A DNA stretch of 64,000 bases from Ulota crispa. Its lineage: Eukaryota; Streptophyta; Bryopsida; Orthotrichales; Orthotrichaceae. Location of the stretch: assembly GCA_963920765.1 (NCBI GenBank), contig OY987244.1, positions 9,550,501-9,614,500 on the forward strand, read 5' to 3'. Numbering within the stretch: position 1 is the stretch's first letter; every line of letters starts with the position of its first letter. The translations under genes were made by a program, and so were the position numbers. A model generated the notes under the pieces. It made no database searches, was not told the origin of the DNA, and saw nothing but the letters and a program-made list of their open reading frames with translations. Shown here in pieces: positions 9,900-24,064 of this stretch.

Positions 9900-12721
9900 C
9901 TGGGGTGCTTCAACTGTGGTTACGGTGTCTTGACAACTTCCGTCCATGCCCCCTTGAGTACTTAGAGAGACTTGCGGCTATGTTTGTTGTAAAGGAGACC
10001 GGTCCTCCAAAGCAACTCTTCTGTCCTTTTGAGCATTGCCCAAGATTTTGGAAACCTCCGCCGCAACCATTTTCCTCATAATCTTCAAAAAACTAGGATG
10101 CCTCGCAATCTCTTCCTTTGATATGGAATTCATTTCACAACGGGGTAGTGGCTATAGCGGTGATCCTCCATGAGATAGAATGTTTAGCTCAAGTCTAAGA
10201 TGTGAGCCACTGCTCCCTCCAATGGTAAGTCTGTCATCATTTGGTTCAGCAGAGCTGATTGTTGCATTCCTTGAGTCCTTCATGACGTCTTCAGTCATCA
10301 GTAACTCAGTCACTGTCCCGTGCATAACATTCTCGTCAGCTCTGCTATTCTTAGATTGTCCACCATAGCCTTTGTCTCTTGCCATTTCAACCTGTATCTT
10401 GTATGCTTTGAGACACCTACCAAACTTTTTTTGCAGTTGATGTTGGACGCCCACTTCACTCAACGGTCCAGTTTGTCTAAAATTCACACGGCATGCGTTG
10501 GCATTGCTGCAGTCACCGGGTTTCTTAATATGCGCTAGACTTATTAGCTGCTTCGCTAGATTTCGCCACATTTGATCGCTGACATTCTGTGGTCATTCTT
10601 GTTTGGCTTCCATCATGTCTTTCAACTGTGCACATCTCTTTGTCAGTCCTCTCGCAATGGTCTCCTTCAAAACCTGAAACCTTAGAGGCGTTGTGTACTC
10701 CCATGTATGTTGGATCCAGTCACCCAATCTTTCAATTTCTCGTATGGGTTGGTCATTAATATTTCCAATGGATGCGTCAAAACTGTGCGATAGTAACATT
10801 AGTTTGTTTTGCCATTTGCTTATTCCTACTCCATGTGGTACACCTGTAAGCTCGTCCACTTTGAGGTAGTTCCAAGTCAACCCTATCCAGCAACGTCATT
10901 CACCCTCTCTCTTCTTTTCGGCCCGTTCATGCCTTCTCTCCCTATGCTTGCTTCCATCGTATGGTATAGGGATTTGGCTTCTTGTTGGCTCCACTGGATT
11001 TTGCAAGCTTTGTTGCTGTAACGCTTCCAAAAGATGCTGGCTATCAGACTCATCACCAACTGTAGTGTCCAGTAGTCCACTCTTGACATTGTATTGCCAT
11101 AGAAAATCCTCACTATCTAATGCTCCAAATCCTCTACTTGTGAAATACTGCACTAGCCCACATGATTCTGCATTCCATGATCCAATTTGAGTACATCAAT
11201 TAAGCAATCCACATATCCTCATATGAAAGCTTTTCACACACGATGCTTGTTTGTTAGAAAATTGTTCCGCTTGCTTGAGTTAAGTAAAAACATTTCAAAA
11301 CATCATGAAAATACTCTTCATTTCAACACACAAAACAACCAATACCTAGACTTCTTGAAATACCTTTGAAAGAATTCGTGGAAACGTGCTAGATTGAGAG
11401 AATAGTATGAAAGCACAATTAACTTACATTCACATTTGCTCTGTGAATAGAGGGGGGGAATTTGCAAAATGTGTTCTTGGGTGTCCACTTGCTTCAGTTC
11501 TTTTTATGCAATTATCTTTTGCAGAGTTTGTTTGATGCTGCTCCATATAAGAATTTTGTGGAGAAGATGCCAGTTGCAGATGTTCTCTTTGTAAACCAAA
11601 ATGTGTAGTAGAATACTTTGGAGGAAATACTATGTGTATTCCATCATGCACATTCCTTAAATGACAATCTTTAGATACAAGGAGTGACTTCCACTCCTGT
11701 GACAGCCTCCTTCCACCTACAATGACCCCAAAATATGATGACCTCTGCCTTTTATGTCAACAAAAATAGCATAAAATGAATCATGATAGCACTGCAGTAC
11801 AATTCTCTTCAGTACATTGACAAGCACATTGTAAGTGTAATGCAACAATGAATTAGTAGATGCACTCTAGAAATACTTCAATTTCTTCAACTCATTATCT
11901 GTTCAACTACAGTAGCACAATAATAATTACTTACGGGAGGCATGACAATGTCACTATATTATGAGGAAATGGTCATTTTGTTGAATAAAGGGCACCTCAA
12001 TTTCCCTTCTTGACATTGGATTTTGTTCTTCACGCTCTTCATGAGCATGTAACAAGATTTACCATATTATATTTTTATGTGCCCGTACATGCCCCTACAA
12101 CATGGCATCATGATATTCACTATCGGATGTAATGGATTCATTGTCCTATATCAACATATCATTTCTTTAAATAATAATGAATTTCCTTTTGTTTGTTGGT
12201 ACATGTTCAGTGAAATGTCCACTACTAAGCATAACTTTGAATCCCTAGTATAATACATGAGAATTAAAACAATACCTTCTTCTTGCATAGGACGCATGTG
12301 ATGCAAAGTGACATAACGCAGTGCAGGTGGAGTCACCCGTGACATCAAAGCGTCCCGGCTTAGAAGTGCACTCTGACTCCTTGTACTGCCTGCAAAGGGA
12401 AGTGCACCAGATGTTGTAGTAGTGTACGCCTCTCTATTTCTCTCATGAGGCGTATCAAGGTCTGGCTTGATGGTTGCTCCTACCACTGGTGCTGGACTTG
12501 CAATGAGGCTCCTTCTCTCGTAGGCAACTCATATTTGCCAACTCCATGAAAGTTGAGTGCTTGGATGAGCTAGATCCCACAAACGCCATCCGTTTAGGAG
12601 CTCCACGTCTGGCATTAGAGATGTCCTCCACAGTTTTGTCACCATCGCCTTCACATTCTCTGCTACAATTCCACTCCATGAATTTCTCTTGATGTCTACC
12701 AGAGTTTAACCGGGCTGCCAT
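9900..12721 (-). pseudogene. CACTA accessory gene, Transposase_24-like (TNPA-type), decayed
   Basis: The clearest part is 10880-10152 on the minus strand, one frame with a single TGA at about 10590-10592. Its second half has the W-x-x-L...K...N-x-x-R...G layout typical of plant Transposase_24/TNPA proteins: VSDQMWRNLAKQLISLAH, then CSNANACRVNFRQTG and VEMARDKGYGG. About 10135-9980 continues with SISKEEIARHPSFLKIM. Upstream pieces (11153-10883, 12721-12151) are Ser/Arg/Glu-rich and lie in other frames, probably separate exons. TNPA-type proteins bind subterminal repeats of CACTA elements. The family call rests on motif spacing seen by eye and is moderate. Confidence 0.5.
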
Positions 12722-14049
12722 TTCCTAAAATGCACATTACTCCAGACCTGTCATAGTCATACACTAGTATTCTTGGCAGATACTAGTAGAAACTTTGAAC
12801 ACTCAAACAATTTTCATGTTCTCATAAACCGTTAAGTATTTCAGGCATTGATGAATCCCTTGTCAACAAGACATACCCATGTCCACAAACAATAGCATGC
12901 GTTGAAGACAGAGACAATGCATGCCATGCTTAACTTCAAACCAAACTACATTTCCTTCCTACACTGCTTGTCCTCTTCAAAACCATCTTTCATCACAATT
13001 CCAACTAAGAACATGTGTATGGCCACATATCTTTACAACTTATAACAAATGCATACGTATTGTCGATAATTAGGTCCTCTTCCTTCCAATATTAGCATCA
13101 TTGACAAGCTACATATATGTGACACTATCTTAAATGGAACTGTTGTATTCTCATGTGCATTGACGTGAACTCCTAATAGAGCATCTCCTCATTAAAGATG
13201 GACACATGCAAAAGTAAACCTTATAGTCATTAACACTGATTTATATGTCCATGTTCTCCATTTCAATTCTTGTCAATCAAATTTCACGCAAACTTATTTT
13301 CTTTATGCCCTCATATACATTTTCTTGGTATCCTTGTGGATTACCCATGCTAAAAGCATGATCACTAAAATGAAAGGTTATCCTAGAGAACACATTATTA
13401 TCGGCATAAATATGTTTCTGCACCTAAATTCTCTACAGCTTGCCCATGTCTCCATTGTGAAAACATGTTCACATGGTACTCAAACCTGAAATGTCACATG
13501 CTCCTTTCACGTGTGTGAACCTCGTAACTACATTATCATTAATCATTTGTCACATTTTCCAAATTAGTAAAGTGAATATATATACATATTTTTTGATGCT
13601 TGTAATTCTTTTTTAAACATTTTTGTGTTGTCTTCCAAGCCATGGCAAAGATTTGTCAAGGACCATTGTTAGTTTTTAAGTTTCCCATCACCTCCGCTAT
13701 ATTTCTAGACGTTGCAGACTACAATTAATCTGCGGATTTCAAGTTATGCAGAACTGAGATTACTCCTCTATAGTTTGTAAGCTACAGTCACTTACGCACA
13801 GAAAATTTTGAAATGTCACAGTGGCAAGCAGAGCGTACCATGAACCTACGTGTTAGCAAACTTCATGTTTCATCCTACCATACTGAAAATTTTAGACATT
13901 TTTGTTCTTACCGGAAGAATTCGTGTACTCAATACCGGATGAAGCTTTTTCATATTATATTTTGACTTTGCTCACAAAAAGACATTGACGTCTAATGAGA
14001 ACTTATTTTTATTATTTTGTTGTAATTGTATGACTGTATCGTATCAAAC
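12722..14049. other. No gene seen
   Basis: AT-rich sequence upstream of the minus-strand Transposase_24-like frame, possibly its promoter or introns. No coding sequence or repeat structure I can support. Confidence 0.5.
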
Positions 14050-14052
14050 TGT

Positions 14053-14227
14053 CACTAGTAGAAAACTGCGTTAGAATTCACTAAAAAATGCAAGGTAGTT
14101 TATGTTGAGTTCCGTGTTTCCAACACAAAATTTTGTTGAACAACACAAAATTTTGCATTAGAAACATGGAACTCAACATAAACTACCTTACATTTTTAGT
14201 GAATTCTAATGTAGTTTTCTTCTAGTG
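14053..14227. mobile_element. CACTA-type foldback MITE (175 bp)
   Basis: Ends CACTAGTAGAAAACTGCG and, outside-in on the right, CACTAGAAGAAAACTAC. A 3-bp target duplication TGT lies at 14050-14052 and 14228-14230. Nearly the whole element is one inverted repeat; AACACAAAATTTTG occurs twice near the centre. No coding sequence. Confidence 0.8.
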
Positions 14228-14230
14228 TGT

Positions 14231-17200
14231 CTACAAGATTAGGAAACCATACCTTCCAGTATACTTGCGGTTATCAAAAACTGAGGCCGCCCTCTTCAGA
14301 TCAAGATTCACACTACCAATTCAACAAATGCCGTAAGTGTCCAATTAGCCATCTTTAACCTTCCAATAAGTGCATGTTTACTTTCCAAAAGAAAATCCAC
14401 AAATAAGATGCTCCTAAATTGGATTTACTAAATTTGCAAACAAGCTCAGACCAGAATGCTGCTTATATGGACATGTTGGGTTCCATGACACAAACACATC
14501 TTTGTTACGGTGCAAAGACTATGTACTTACCTCTAAGCCTCGCTCTGGTCACTGCATTATCCAATTCTTTGCATTCTCTGCAAATGTTTTCTTCTGTGGA
14601 CTATGAAGATTGGAACTTTATGTTCTAAGAGCTCCAAATACTCATTACCCTTCTTGTTGATGCAATTCTCAGTACTTCTTGTAAAATACCTGTGTACACA
14701 AAAACCCTTCTCAATCTCTATGGCAGAACTTTTGAGTACAAGTTCTCCTCAAAGATGGAGGGTTTGCGATGGATTCCAAATGACTGGGAGCATCATCATC
14801 TCCTAAAACTTCTCTGTACCTTGTTGTGGTCAAAGAACCCATTGCCTCTTTCTTAGGCCCTAGCTCTCCCATGAAAACCAGTTGACTTGCAAATTTACTG
14901 CATGCAAGAGGTATTTAGAATAAGATGGCCACAATTGATTACGTGAATCACTTTCTGTAATGACGCAATAATTGTAGTCCAAGATATTGCGCCTACTACA
15001 AAAATTCTGGTCATTGGCTTCCACGCTAGAAGACCTGGAAATAATAATTGGTGAATTGTAGCTCATTATCTCCATCCACCATGCAATACACATAAGAAAT
15101 CAAAATATTGTCATTGCAGTTCCTCTTACTTTCTCGATTATTGCACTTAATTTACATTCAATCTACCATACAAAAAACCTAATCTCGGAATAGAGTATTT
15201 TTATTCACTACTTTATATCATCAGAGCAATTCTTCAATTTTGTCTATTAATGTTTTTTAGAACCGCAATTCTTGCACAGCAAAGGCCTTTCTTGCCAATT
15301 TCAACATGCATGACTACCAAAAATTGCTTTAATAAGGATGCAGCAATCCCCCCCTCCCAATTTCAAGTAAGCCTTTCTCTTCGTATGGCCGGTTTCCACC
15401 ACCGTTGTTTTGGAACTTCACATTCCCAATTCCTATCCCCATTCCTACGCAAAGAAGATGGTGTCTGAATTAACTTACAATGCAGTCATCATACTCTGGG
15501 CTGTTTGTGGGGCTGTGACAAGCGAGCGATCTCTCGTCAAAGATTGTAAATGACGATTGCATCCTTCCTTCATAAGTAATGTAGTTTCTTTAAAAAGAAG
15601 TGAGACTATTGCATATCTGCAGCGACCTCCATGTCCCGAAGTTTTAGAAATTAACAAAGTGAAGAGCAAAAAACTCTGCAAAGAAAAGTGAAGAAAGTAC
15701 CATCACCAATGCGGCCTAGTCCTCTAATGCAAAGTGTGTGGACAAAGACTAATGTACAGAAATTGGTGTCTTTCAAAGTCACCTCACAACCCTAATTCTG
15801 AGAAGTGACAGCTTGGATCATCTTAAGTGACATCGTTGTCAATCACTTGCATTCATGTTAATCCTTCATTGCACACCGTCTTGACGATGTGAAGTGCTTT
15901 CTAGGGAAAACCAATGGCTCACTTTTTGTCTTTTGACCTACGTTCTGAAAGTGCTTATGAACAAAATTTCCTATCATTTGAAATGGTATCTGAATATGTG
16001 TAGGTTTGATGACTGGCAATTTGGAGTGCGTGGCTTAGGAAGGTGGTTCCTTGATACCGTGGCGGACATGTAAGTTTTTCGACACTGTAATCACTTTTTC
16101 AATTGCTGTCAGGCATTGCTCCTTCTAAAGCAGCTGTGCATGCTTACAACAAAAATGTTAGAATATTAAAAAGCATATTTTGGAACTGTACAAGTGTTAT
16201 GATTTGGACATTTTGAATAGGAGTTTTCAGATGCATGTCGTCAATCCTTCTTTGCAACTCTTGCGCTAGAATTGCGAGAGTGCAAATGTTTGCTGTCTAC
16301 AAGCCTATCCATGAATGTATTCATAGTAATTTGTTTTATAATGCTGAGAATGGTTGTATTTTGTGTATGAGCACATATATGGGTACTCCGAGGAGATTAC
16401 AATATCATTGTTTGAAGTACAAAAGGCAAACCCTAATTGGAATTGCCAAGCGTGGCCTCCTTTTGCCGAGGAGCAATAAGAGAATTTTAGGTATGCGTGA
16501 TTTTTAAGAACGCCATTACATGCTAAATTGGTTTTGTTTCATTTTGGCTTCAAAAGTCAATATTCAAGTAAGCCCTTGTCATTTGAAAATGGAATTTCCA
16601 TTGCTAATCATGCATTACTTGCATTTTCAGGAGTTCATACTTTTAGCTATAGTTGGAAATTTTGGTTCCTTCAGAATTTGCAAATACTAGTGGAGCATTT
16701 CTTATACCGTCTTCATAGTATGAGTTGATTTATTGTCCCAATTGCAGTAGCTAGTAATTGTCTATAGCATACTCGTAGTGAACAATATATTCACAACATT
16801 AATTTAATATTGTGTGGACGTGTATGGCAAGCTGTAAGCGCCGAAGTAGTTACAATGATGCCATGTCTACCAGGTGAAGTATACCACATCAAGAGATTGT
16901 GAGCTGCAAGGCAAGGAATTAGGTCGTACTTATGTAGGTGCGAGAAATGCCATGGATTGAAGACAAGATCAACAAAGGTCATGCTACTCCACCATTGTAA
17001 ATATGGCCGTGATATATATCTAACAGAGTCTTTACTGGTAAGTGACAAACGTTCCGTAATGCACTTATAAAAATATGAATAATATATTACGTGTGACGGA
17101 AAGAAGCAATGAAGAATTCAGAATATTATCCGATTCTTCTAAGAATATCTGTGAACGTCAGTACTACTCCAATGTCAAAATGACTACAGGTCTTTCATGC

Positions 17201-18570
17201 AATTTCAAATACGGCATTTGTTTAAACAAGATCCCAATTAATTTGTTTTCATTAAATTACAATTATACATTACGATGGAACCTACTCATGTCCCAGAATG
17301 TAATACTCCTTTCAATTCATTGGAGTTATAAAATTTTCTTCTATATATTTTACCTTCTCAAAATTCCCTTATGATCTATTCCCTTTCAAATTTGACAATG
17401 TCTCTACATTTCATCACAATACTATTGAAAAGGGAATGCACCAGTTGAATGACAGACCTAAGTAGGACATATTCCTTGAGAATTATGTACTTAAATGCTT
17501 CAGATGTGTTTGTTCTTTGTTGGAGATGTTTAACTACTTTTTTGTTCTTTACGATTTCCAATGAAATAGTGGAGTACTAACCTTCTCCTGAATTGCAACA
17601 GTAAGTTCTCCAATTGGAACTCGTTCTGAAGTAGAGAAATTCCTATTTTGAAGTATCTTCAATATTTAAAACTAGTTATTGAAACTACGCATGGCCACAC
17701 ACATGTCGTATTGCTGACTATTGAATATGAGGAGAATCTCCAACATAAAAATACAAGAATAACAAGTTCTTCATACGTGTGACTGTAAGCAAAATTCTAA
17801 GTGTGAATTCAATGTACGAGGTCCTAAATGGGAGGAGGCTGCAGAATGTAGCCACTTCCTGTAGGATATCGCATTTCTAGATGTAGTTTACTATTTTTTT
17901 CATACAATAAACCTGTGTGCTATATTTGAATACTATTTCTACTTTACGGAGTATTTATTGTTAACTACTGACTTCAAAATCTACTGTTGGGGAACTCCCA
18001 ATAATATTAAAATCTTAAAAAAGATGCCAATTCATTGTCTTCTAAGTAAAAGTACAAAAACAGATATGACGTAGTTTAATGTGCCTTTAATACATGCCAA
18101 ATGTCTGCATGGTATATGTCTGAGCATCCCACCTTACCATCTTTTGAAGTATACCATAGAACATATCATATGTAATTTTCATCCTACTTGTATTCAGTCC
18201 TATATTTGCATAAAAACTTGTTGACGTTTGGACTTCACTATTCCTTGTTGCTTATACAGTGCTTCAAAAATATTATGCTGAAAGTATAGAACTAAGAAAT
18301 GAGGAAGACATTGTTGGTTTTCATTGCACAAGTGTCTCCTTCTTATAATGAACAAATCAAAATTGGTACTAAACATAGAGTTATAACTACTGTCCCATGT
18401 ACATCGTTTGTCTATACGTTCCACGTTCTTAATTAAGAGATCAATCTGGTCTTCATATTATGAATGCTTGGACCTATTTGCATGCAATCCTATGTATAAG
18501 TTTTGTATGTCTCTATTCAATGCTTATGATTACTTGTCCAGTAATTTAAAGAACTTTGTCTTGTGCAGAG
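14231..18570. other. No gene supported
   Basis: About 4.3 kb between the minus-strand TNPA-like and plus-strand TNP2 frames. Only short unrelated open frames occur. It could be the shared upstream region of two divergent transposon genes, or introns. I see no terminal repeats in it. Confidence 0.45.
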
Positions 18571-18712
18571 AGGCGACAATCTAGTAATGTCCGGTGCTGA
18601 TTACAACATGGCCAACCATGTCTAAAGTCATGAAAAATTGCAAGGGCCAGTTGATGAAGATTGGGAGGTACTTGTAGGCAAAGCAGCCAATACAAACATT
18701 GATATCTAAGAA

Positions 18713-19215
18713 ATGGCAGAGAACTGCTTTTCATGTGCAGATGAAACTCACGTGGAGAACACAAGATTGGAGGATTCAATACTGCAATTTGAAGACATAT
18801 CTTCTCTAGAAGACGAGGAGGACAACACTCAACTCTTAGAGTCACTCTTGTGGCAATCCACACAGTCTCTATATGCTGGATCAACCATAACATGCCTCAA
18901 GTTTTGCATTATACTCATGTCACTTTGTACATTGTTCTCGGCTAGTGAACAATTCCTTGACAAGATACTAATGTTATTACAAGAGGATGTATTGCCTCTA
19001 GGCAACCACTGCCCAAAAAGTGGTTATGAAATGAAGTCATTGTTGATGAAGCTTGGCCTATCACACCAGAGCATTTACTTCTGTAAGTGCGGCAAGACTA
19101 TCTACTGGAAAGAGCATTCAAAACTGCAAGAGTGTCCTAAATGTCAAACATTGAGATTTGTGGAAGGATCTCATACTGTTCCATTGAGAGTGCTACGTTA
19201 CTTCTCTATCATACA
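18713..19215 (+). pseudogene. TNP2 transposase, N-terminal part (CACTA)
   Basis: From ATG at 18713 the frame gives an acidic start, then the conserved TNP2 N-terminal order. Segments are LYAGSTITCLKF, LCTLFSASEQFLDKIL, LLQEDVLPLGNHCPKSGYE, a zinc-knuckle-like CKCGKTIYWKEHSKLQECP with CPKC, and VPLRVLRYFSIIQRLWRLY. This matches the segment before the catalytic domain in plant CACTA TNP2 proteins. After residue ~165 the homology stops. It resumes 4 kb downstream at YRCPEIAKHLRWYASN, so either a very long intron or an insertion separates the halves. TNP2 catalyses excision and integration; this copy cannot be complete. Confidence 0.8.
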
Positions 19216-19397
19216 AAGACTTTGGAGATTATATTGTCGTAGCACAAGAAAGTACTTATCCTCTTATTAGCATTCAAAAGTGTTAAAACGCCAATAAGAT
19301 GACTTGTTTATTGTTCCCATAGAGATTTAGTTTGTAGACCTTTAAGATGACCAGAACAGGATAGTTAAACCCTGTTTTGAATTTGCAACAGCACACC

Positions 19398-19811
<414 letters not shown>

Positions 19812-19814
19812 AAC

Positions 19815-22800
19815 CGGAATAACCGGAATATCCAAATGATTATTTGGATCTTTGCTAAGATCCAGCTCCGGTAGGACACTTAACTATGATGAGAGAAGTT
19901 TAGCCTCTATAGTAGAGGATTCTGCTATTTTTATTAAAGAAGGCAGCGAGAGTTCCTACCCTTTGACAGTTTATAGTGAATGAAGTATCACTAAACAAAA
20001 CAACAACAAAGAACACAAGGATAACAAGATGCAATTACTTCCTCACAGCCAATCTGGAAGTGATTCTAGACGGACAAGTCACTTAGGAAACCCTTACAAA
20101 CTCAAATTACTACAACAACGGACCCTTCCCGACCTAATTCTTGGTGCTAAAATGGTAACTAGATACCTAAAGGATCCCTATTCCTTTGCTCACAATCACT
20201 CTTGGTAGTAGTCGAACTTCTCAATTGTCAATTAGCATGCATCAGGATTGCTATCTGGATCGCATCTAATCTAAGACTGGCTATCCCTCACAAAAGTATC
20301 TGGATTGTAAATCCAAACAACAACTGCCCCTTAGAAAACGCAATTTTCCAACCACCTCAATAATGCAATAGAAATCTGATCAAACAAGATTTGGGGACTA
20401 TTTTTGTTTCCTTCACACTCAACGTCCGGCTACCTGCACAAAACATTGGTTCTAGCACTGCTGGCATACCAACATTGCACCAAATCATCAACACAGGACT
20501 TTGAAGTGGAAATCCAAAACTTGTTGTACACAAAGAAAATCAAAAATATGAAATTGCCCAAGGCAACAATGGTATAGTCGTCCCTAATAACTAATCCCTA
20601 GGAATCATCAAAAAGCTTCCTGAAGGTAAAGTTATTGATTAGGGAATGACACGTTTCATTCTCTGATCCACAAAAAGGGGATCTGAACTTCCACCGCAAA
20701 TTGCTACTAAAAGGGGATCTCAAATCTTTGAATTTGAGATCTGCGATCTTAGAAAGTAGTAAGACAGAAGGCTATACCTAACTTCTTGTAAGAGCATCCT
20801 CTTTCTTTCAAATTACAAGCTACCACTCTATACTATGAAATAGCTAATTATTCTTCTTCTTCTTTGCTACAAGTACTGCTAGTTTGGCGGGGCTCTTACG
20901 TGGCCGGGGTCGTCGAGCCAAAGCTTGAGAACTTCCTGCTGCTTTCCCTTTCTTCTTTGCGTGCTTCCCCTTCATTAATCTTATAGCTTCCGGGTACGTG
21001 TCCCCAAAAGATTCCGTTGAAGTCTTGGTCTCCTCCTTACAACTTGTGCTAGAAGCAGAGGGTTCATCATCCACATTAATCGTCGAGACGGGGGATGTCG
21101 ACTCTCTGGAGCGTTGAGGAATACATTTCCTCTTGACAGGACTCGGTAACCGGACGACACCTCTACTGTTAGAAGTTACCTGGATCTAACTCCAAGTACA
21201 TGATCCAAGCTTAGACCCTTCTCTAGGTCTAGAGTCGACCTTGCTGGGCAACCGCACGGAACAAGGTGTCCTCACTTCCTCTGGTCCCTCTTTGATAGTA
21301 GCACGAGGAGACGATGGAGGTAGAGTTTTTGGGCAAGTGTGGCTTCCTTCCTCTTAGATCCTTCTCCTTCTTCCGGCATCTTGCTCTGACCATGCAGGAT
21401 CGTCCGCATCTCCTGCAACGTTTCCTCCATCTTGCTTGCATATTCCACCAACACCTCCACAAGCTTGGCACTCATTGCTGATCCCATCTTCAGCACTTCC
21501 TCATCAAATAGCTTAGCCTTCGCCACCACATCCCCCGGAATGGTGACCATACTCCAAAATCAAGCCATATCCTAGTAGGCGTGTTGGGCTAACTTGTCTT
21601 CCTTTGATTAATGTTGTAGTTGTGAGGTGAGGGCTGTCACCTGTTCAGATAGGTTCTGCACCTCCATTTGGCTCTTCTTCCTGGTCTGATAGAGATCCTT
21701 CACCGTATCATAGAGCTCGTTTTGATGGACAGCGTCCGTCAATACAAGTAGTTTGTAGAGAACATCTCTATCAGACATGACTACCTCATGGATCCCCTCA
21801 ATCTGACTAATAATGCTAGAAAAAAGTTCCTTATCCTGGTAGTTCCTTGAGTCTCTTTTGACTAGCTTTGCTGGTGATCCAAAAGCCTCAGCAGATTCCT
21901 TGCCCTCCCATTTGGCTTGCTCATGTTTCTTTGGTTCGAGGGGCTCTTCTACCACTGCTTCTGGTTCTTCTTCTTGCTCCAATTCTTGTTCCAATTCAGG
22001 TTCCGGGGTGATATCAAATCTCATCATCACCTTGGCAGCTTCATAGGCTTTACTCTCATTGTCCTTCAATAATTCTAGATGTTTATACATATGGAACAAG
22101 AAAGGACTGAGCCCTGACCATTTAGTCTTCCCTATTGAGTTCACTAATTTCAACACTAAATCTCTAATTATTATCCCCCAATTCACCGCTCTCTCCAAGG
22201 ATAGTGCACCAAAGATGGTGTTAGCATAGGTAAAGGTGAGGGTGGTAGGTCTATCCGGAAGTAGAATAGGAATCAGGAATTCTAGGACTTGCCTCTCCCG
22301 GTTTATCTTACCATCAGCAATCAAGTACTTGTTCTTAGAGTCTACTACTGTTGCAAACTTCCCCTCACTGTCCTCCTCTCCCCGAGGGCAAAGCCCCTCT
22401 CTTGCACTTGCGAAGGAGTATACTCCATTGCAGACCTCTTTTGACCAAGTATTTGGATGGGCTCATTTAGAGTTGTCTCACTGACGTGCCGGATCCCCTA
22501 ACAATTCCCTGATCATCTCCTTGTCTTTTAAACCCCAAGAAACCTTAAAGAATCCCTCGCAACCCGTTCGGCTCAAATTCTCCCCTAACATCTTTCTCGC
22601 GTCAGGATCTGTAGAAACTCTCGGAACTACCGACCTAAGCGCAATTGGCGCTTCCTCTCCCTTATCTATCCTATCCATGGCTTTGGAAGTGGGTGAAGAA
22701 AACTTGCAACCAACAACTCAATCCACAGGATAGCCTACCGCTCACAGCGCCTCCACACTCTTCTCACAAAACAAATGCGCAAAAAGCAAGGATCAGGAAG

Positions 22801-23230
22801 CAAGATGAATGAGACTTTGGAAACAAACTCGTCTTCTCCTTCACAAGCTCATGATCAGGATTCCCCCATTGAACCATTGCAACCGTTCTTGTAATAATAA
22901 TTACGCAATAAACCGTTGCCATGATTTCTAATTCTTCTGTTAGTGACTGTTGGTCACTGGGCGGCGCATTTATCGTTTTTGGCATTCATCCCACCGGTAT
23001 GCTATATAACCCAATTTATAATTTTGGGCAAACATTTCTGGTTGAACAAAAATCTATTTCTGGTTTGGCAAAAATTGTTAATCTCCTATTAACTGTTTTA
23101 ACTACCTAAGGAATTGCAAAATTCCTTAATTAATAATTTTGATAAACTTCTCCTTTTTACTATGTAAAAGCAAAAAAAATATTTGACTAGGAAGATTTTA
23201 CATATTTTTATTGTCTAAAATCCTGAAGTT
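19815..23230 (-). mobile_element. Probable retroelement-associated block with decayed minus-strand genes (fossil)
   Basis: This block separates the two halves of TNP2. On the minus strand it has a TATA-like sequence near 23000-23010, then open stretches from 22678 down to 20844. Segments include FFKVSWGLKDKEM, FGALSLERAVNWG, LSPFLFHMYKHLELL, a Glu-rich linker, a coiled-coil region and a Lys-rich C-terminus. The layout resembles the putative plant transposon protein domain often carried as an extra frame by plant retroelements. I see no paired long terminal repeats and no polymerase, so the family is uncertain. It is broken, with several interruptions. Confidence 0.4.
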
Positions 23231-23240
23231 GACTTTTTAG

Positions 23241-24064
23241 GTTGCAACATGTATCGTTGCCCTGAAATTGCAAAGCACCTGAGGTGGTATGCAAGTAACC
23301 ACTTGCTGGATAAGAAAATGCAATTGGTTGTGGATAGCTACCAGTGGACATTCATTGAGGAAAGATTTCCAAAGTTCTGCCGCGACATAAGGAATGTTCG
23401 GATGGGCTTGTCACTTGGCAGGATCAATCCTCATGGATTGCAATCCTTGAAGTATTCAGTTTGGCCCATTCTCATTGTACTGTACAATTTGCCACCGTAC
23501 TTGGTGACAAAGAGGTTCTTCATGTCATTGACCTTGATTATATTGAATCCTACTACTCCTTTGGAGTCTTCTATTGACATTTTCCTGCTCCGGCTGTTGC
23601 ACAATTTAAAGAAGCTTTGGGTGGAAGTGCTAGTATTGGACATGGCTGAACCAAGTGGTTCAAATTGCAAATTCAAATTAAGAGGTATGTTCTTATGGAC
23701 TATCAATGATTTTTCTGCATACACACTTATATCTGGCCAAATTGGGAAGGGCTATGCAGGGTGCTTTGTTTGCGGGTATAATACTTCTACTCAACACTCA
23801 AGAGAAGCCAATAAAATTGTGTACCTAGGCCATCATCGGTGGTTGCCTTCAGATCATTGGTGGAGGTTTGCAAAGGCACATTTCAATGGTGATGTGGAGC
23901 TTGAAGGAGCACCTTTCTGTTAGAGTGGAAGAATCATTGTTCATCAAGGAACTATGAGGGAGTCATATTTGCATTGTAGAGGGTGCCCCAATGGAGAGCA
24001 TGATCTCGTTAAAAGTACTGGAGTGAAGCGAGTAAGTGCATTGTACAACCTACCATATTGGGTG
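23241..24064 (+). pseudogene. TNP2 transposase, catalytic core (Transposase_21)
   Basis: The frame opens after a TTTTTAG acceptor-like site and reads YRCPEIAKHLRWYASN, then RDIRNVRMGLSLGRINPHG, YSVWPILIVLYNLPPYLV, KKLWVEVLVLDM, LRGMFLWTINDFSAYTLIS and KIVYLGHHRWLP. These are the ordered blocks of the Transposase_21 (tnp2) family. The C-x2-C of AGCFVCGYNT is also as expected. A TAG at about 23921 interrupts the frame, which then continues to a GTGAGT donor-like site at 24065. This is the best-preserved part of the transposon. Confidence 0.85.
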
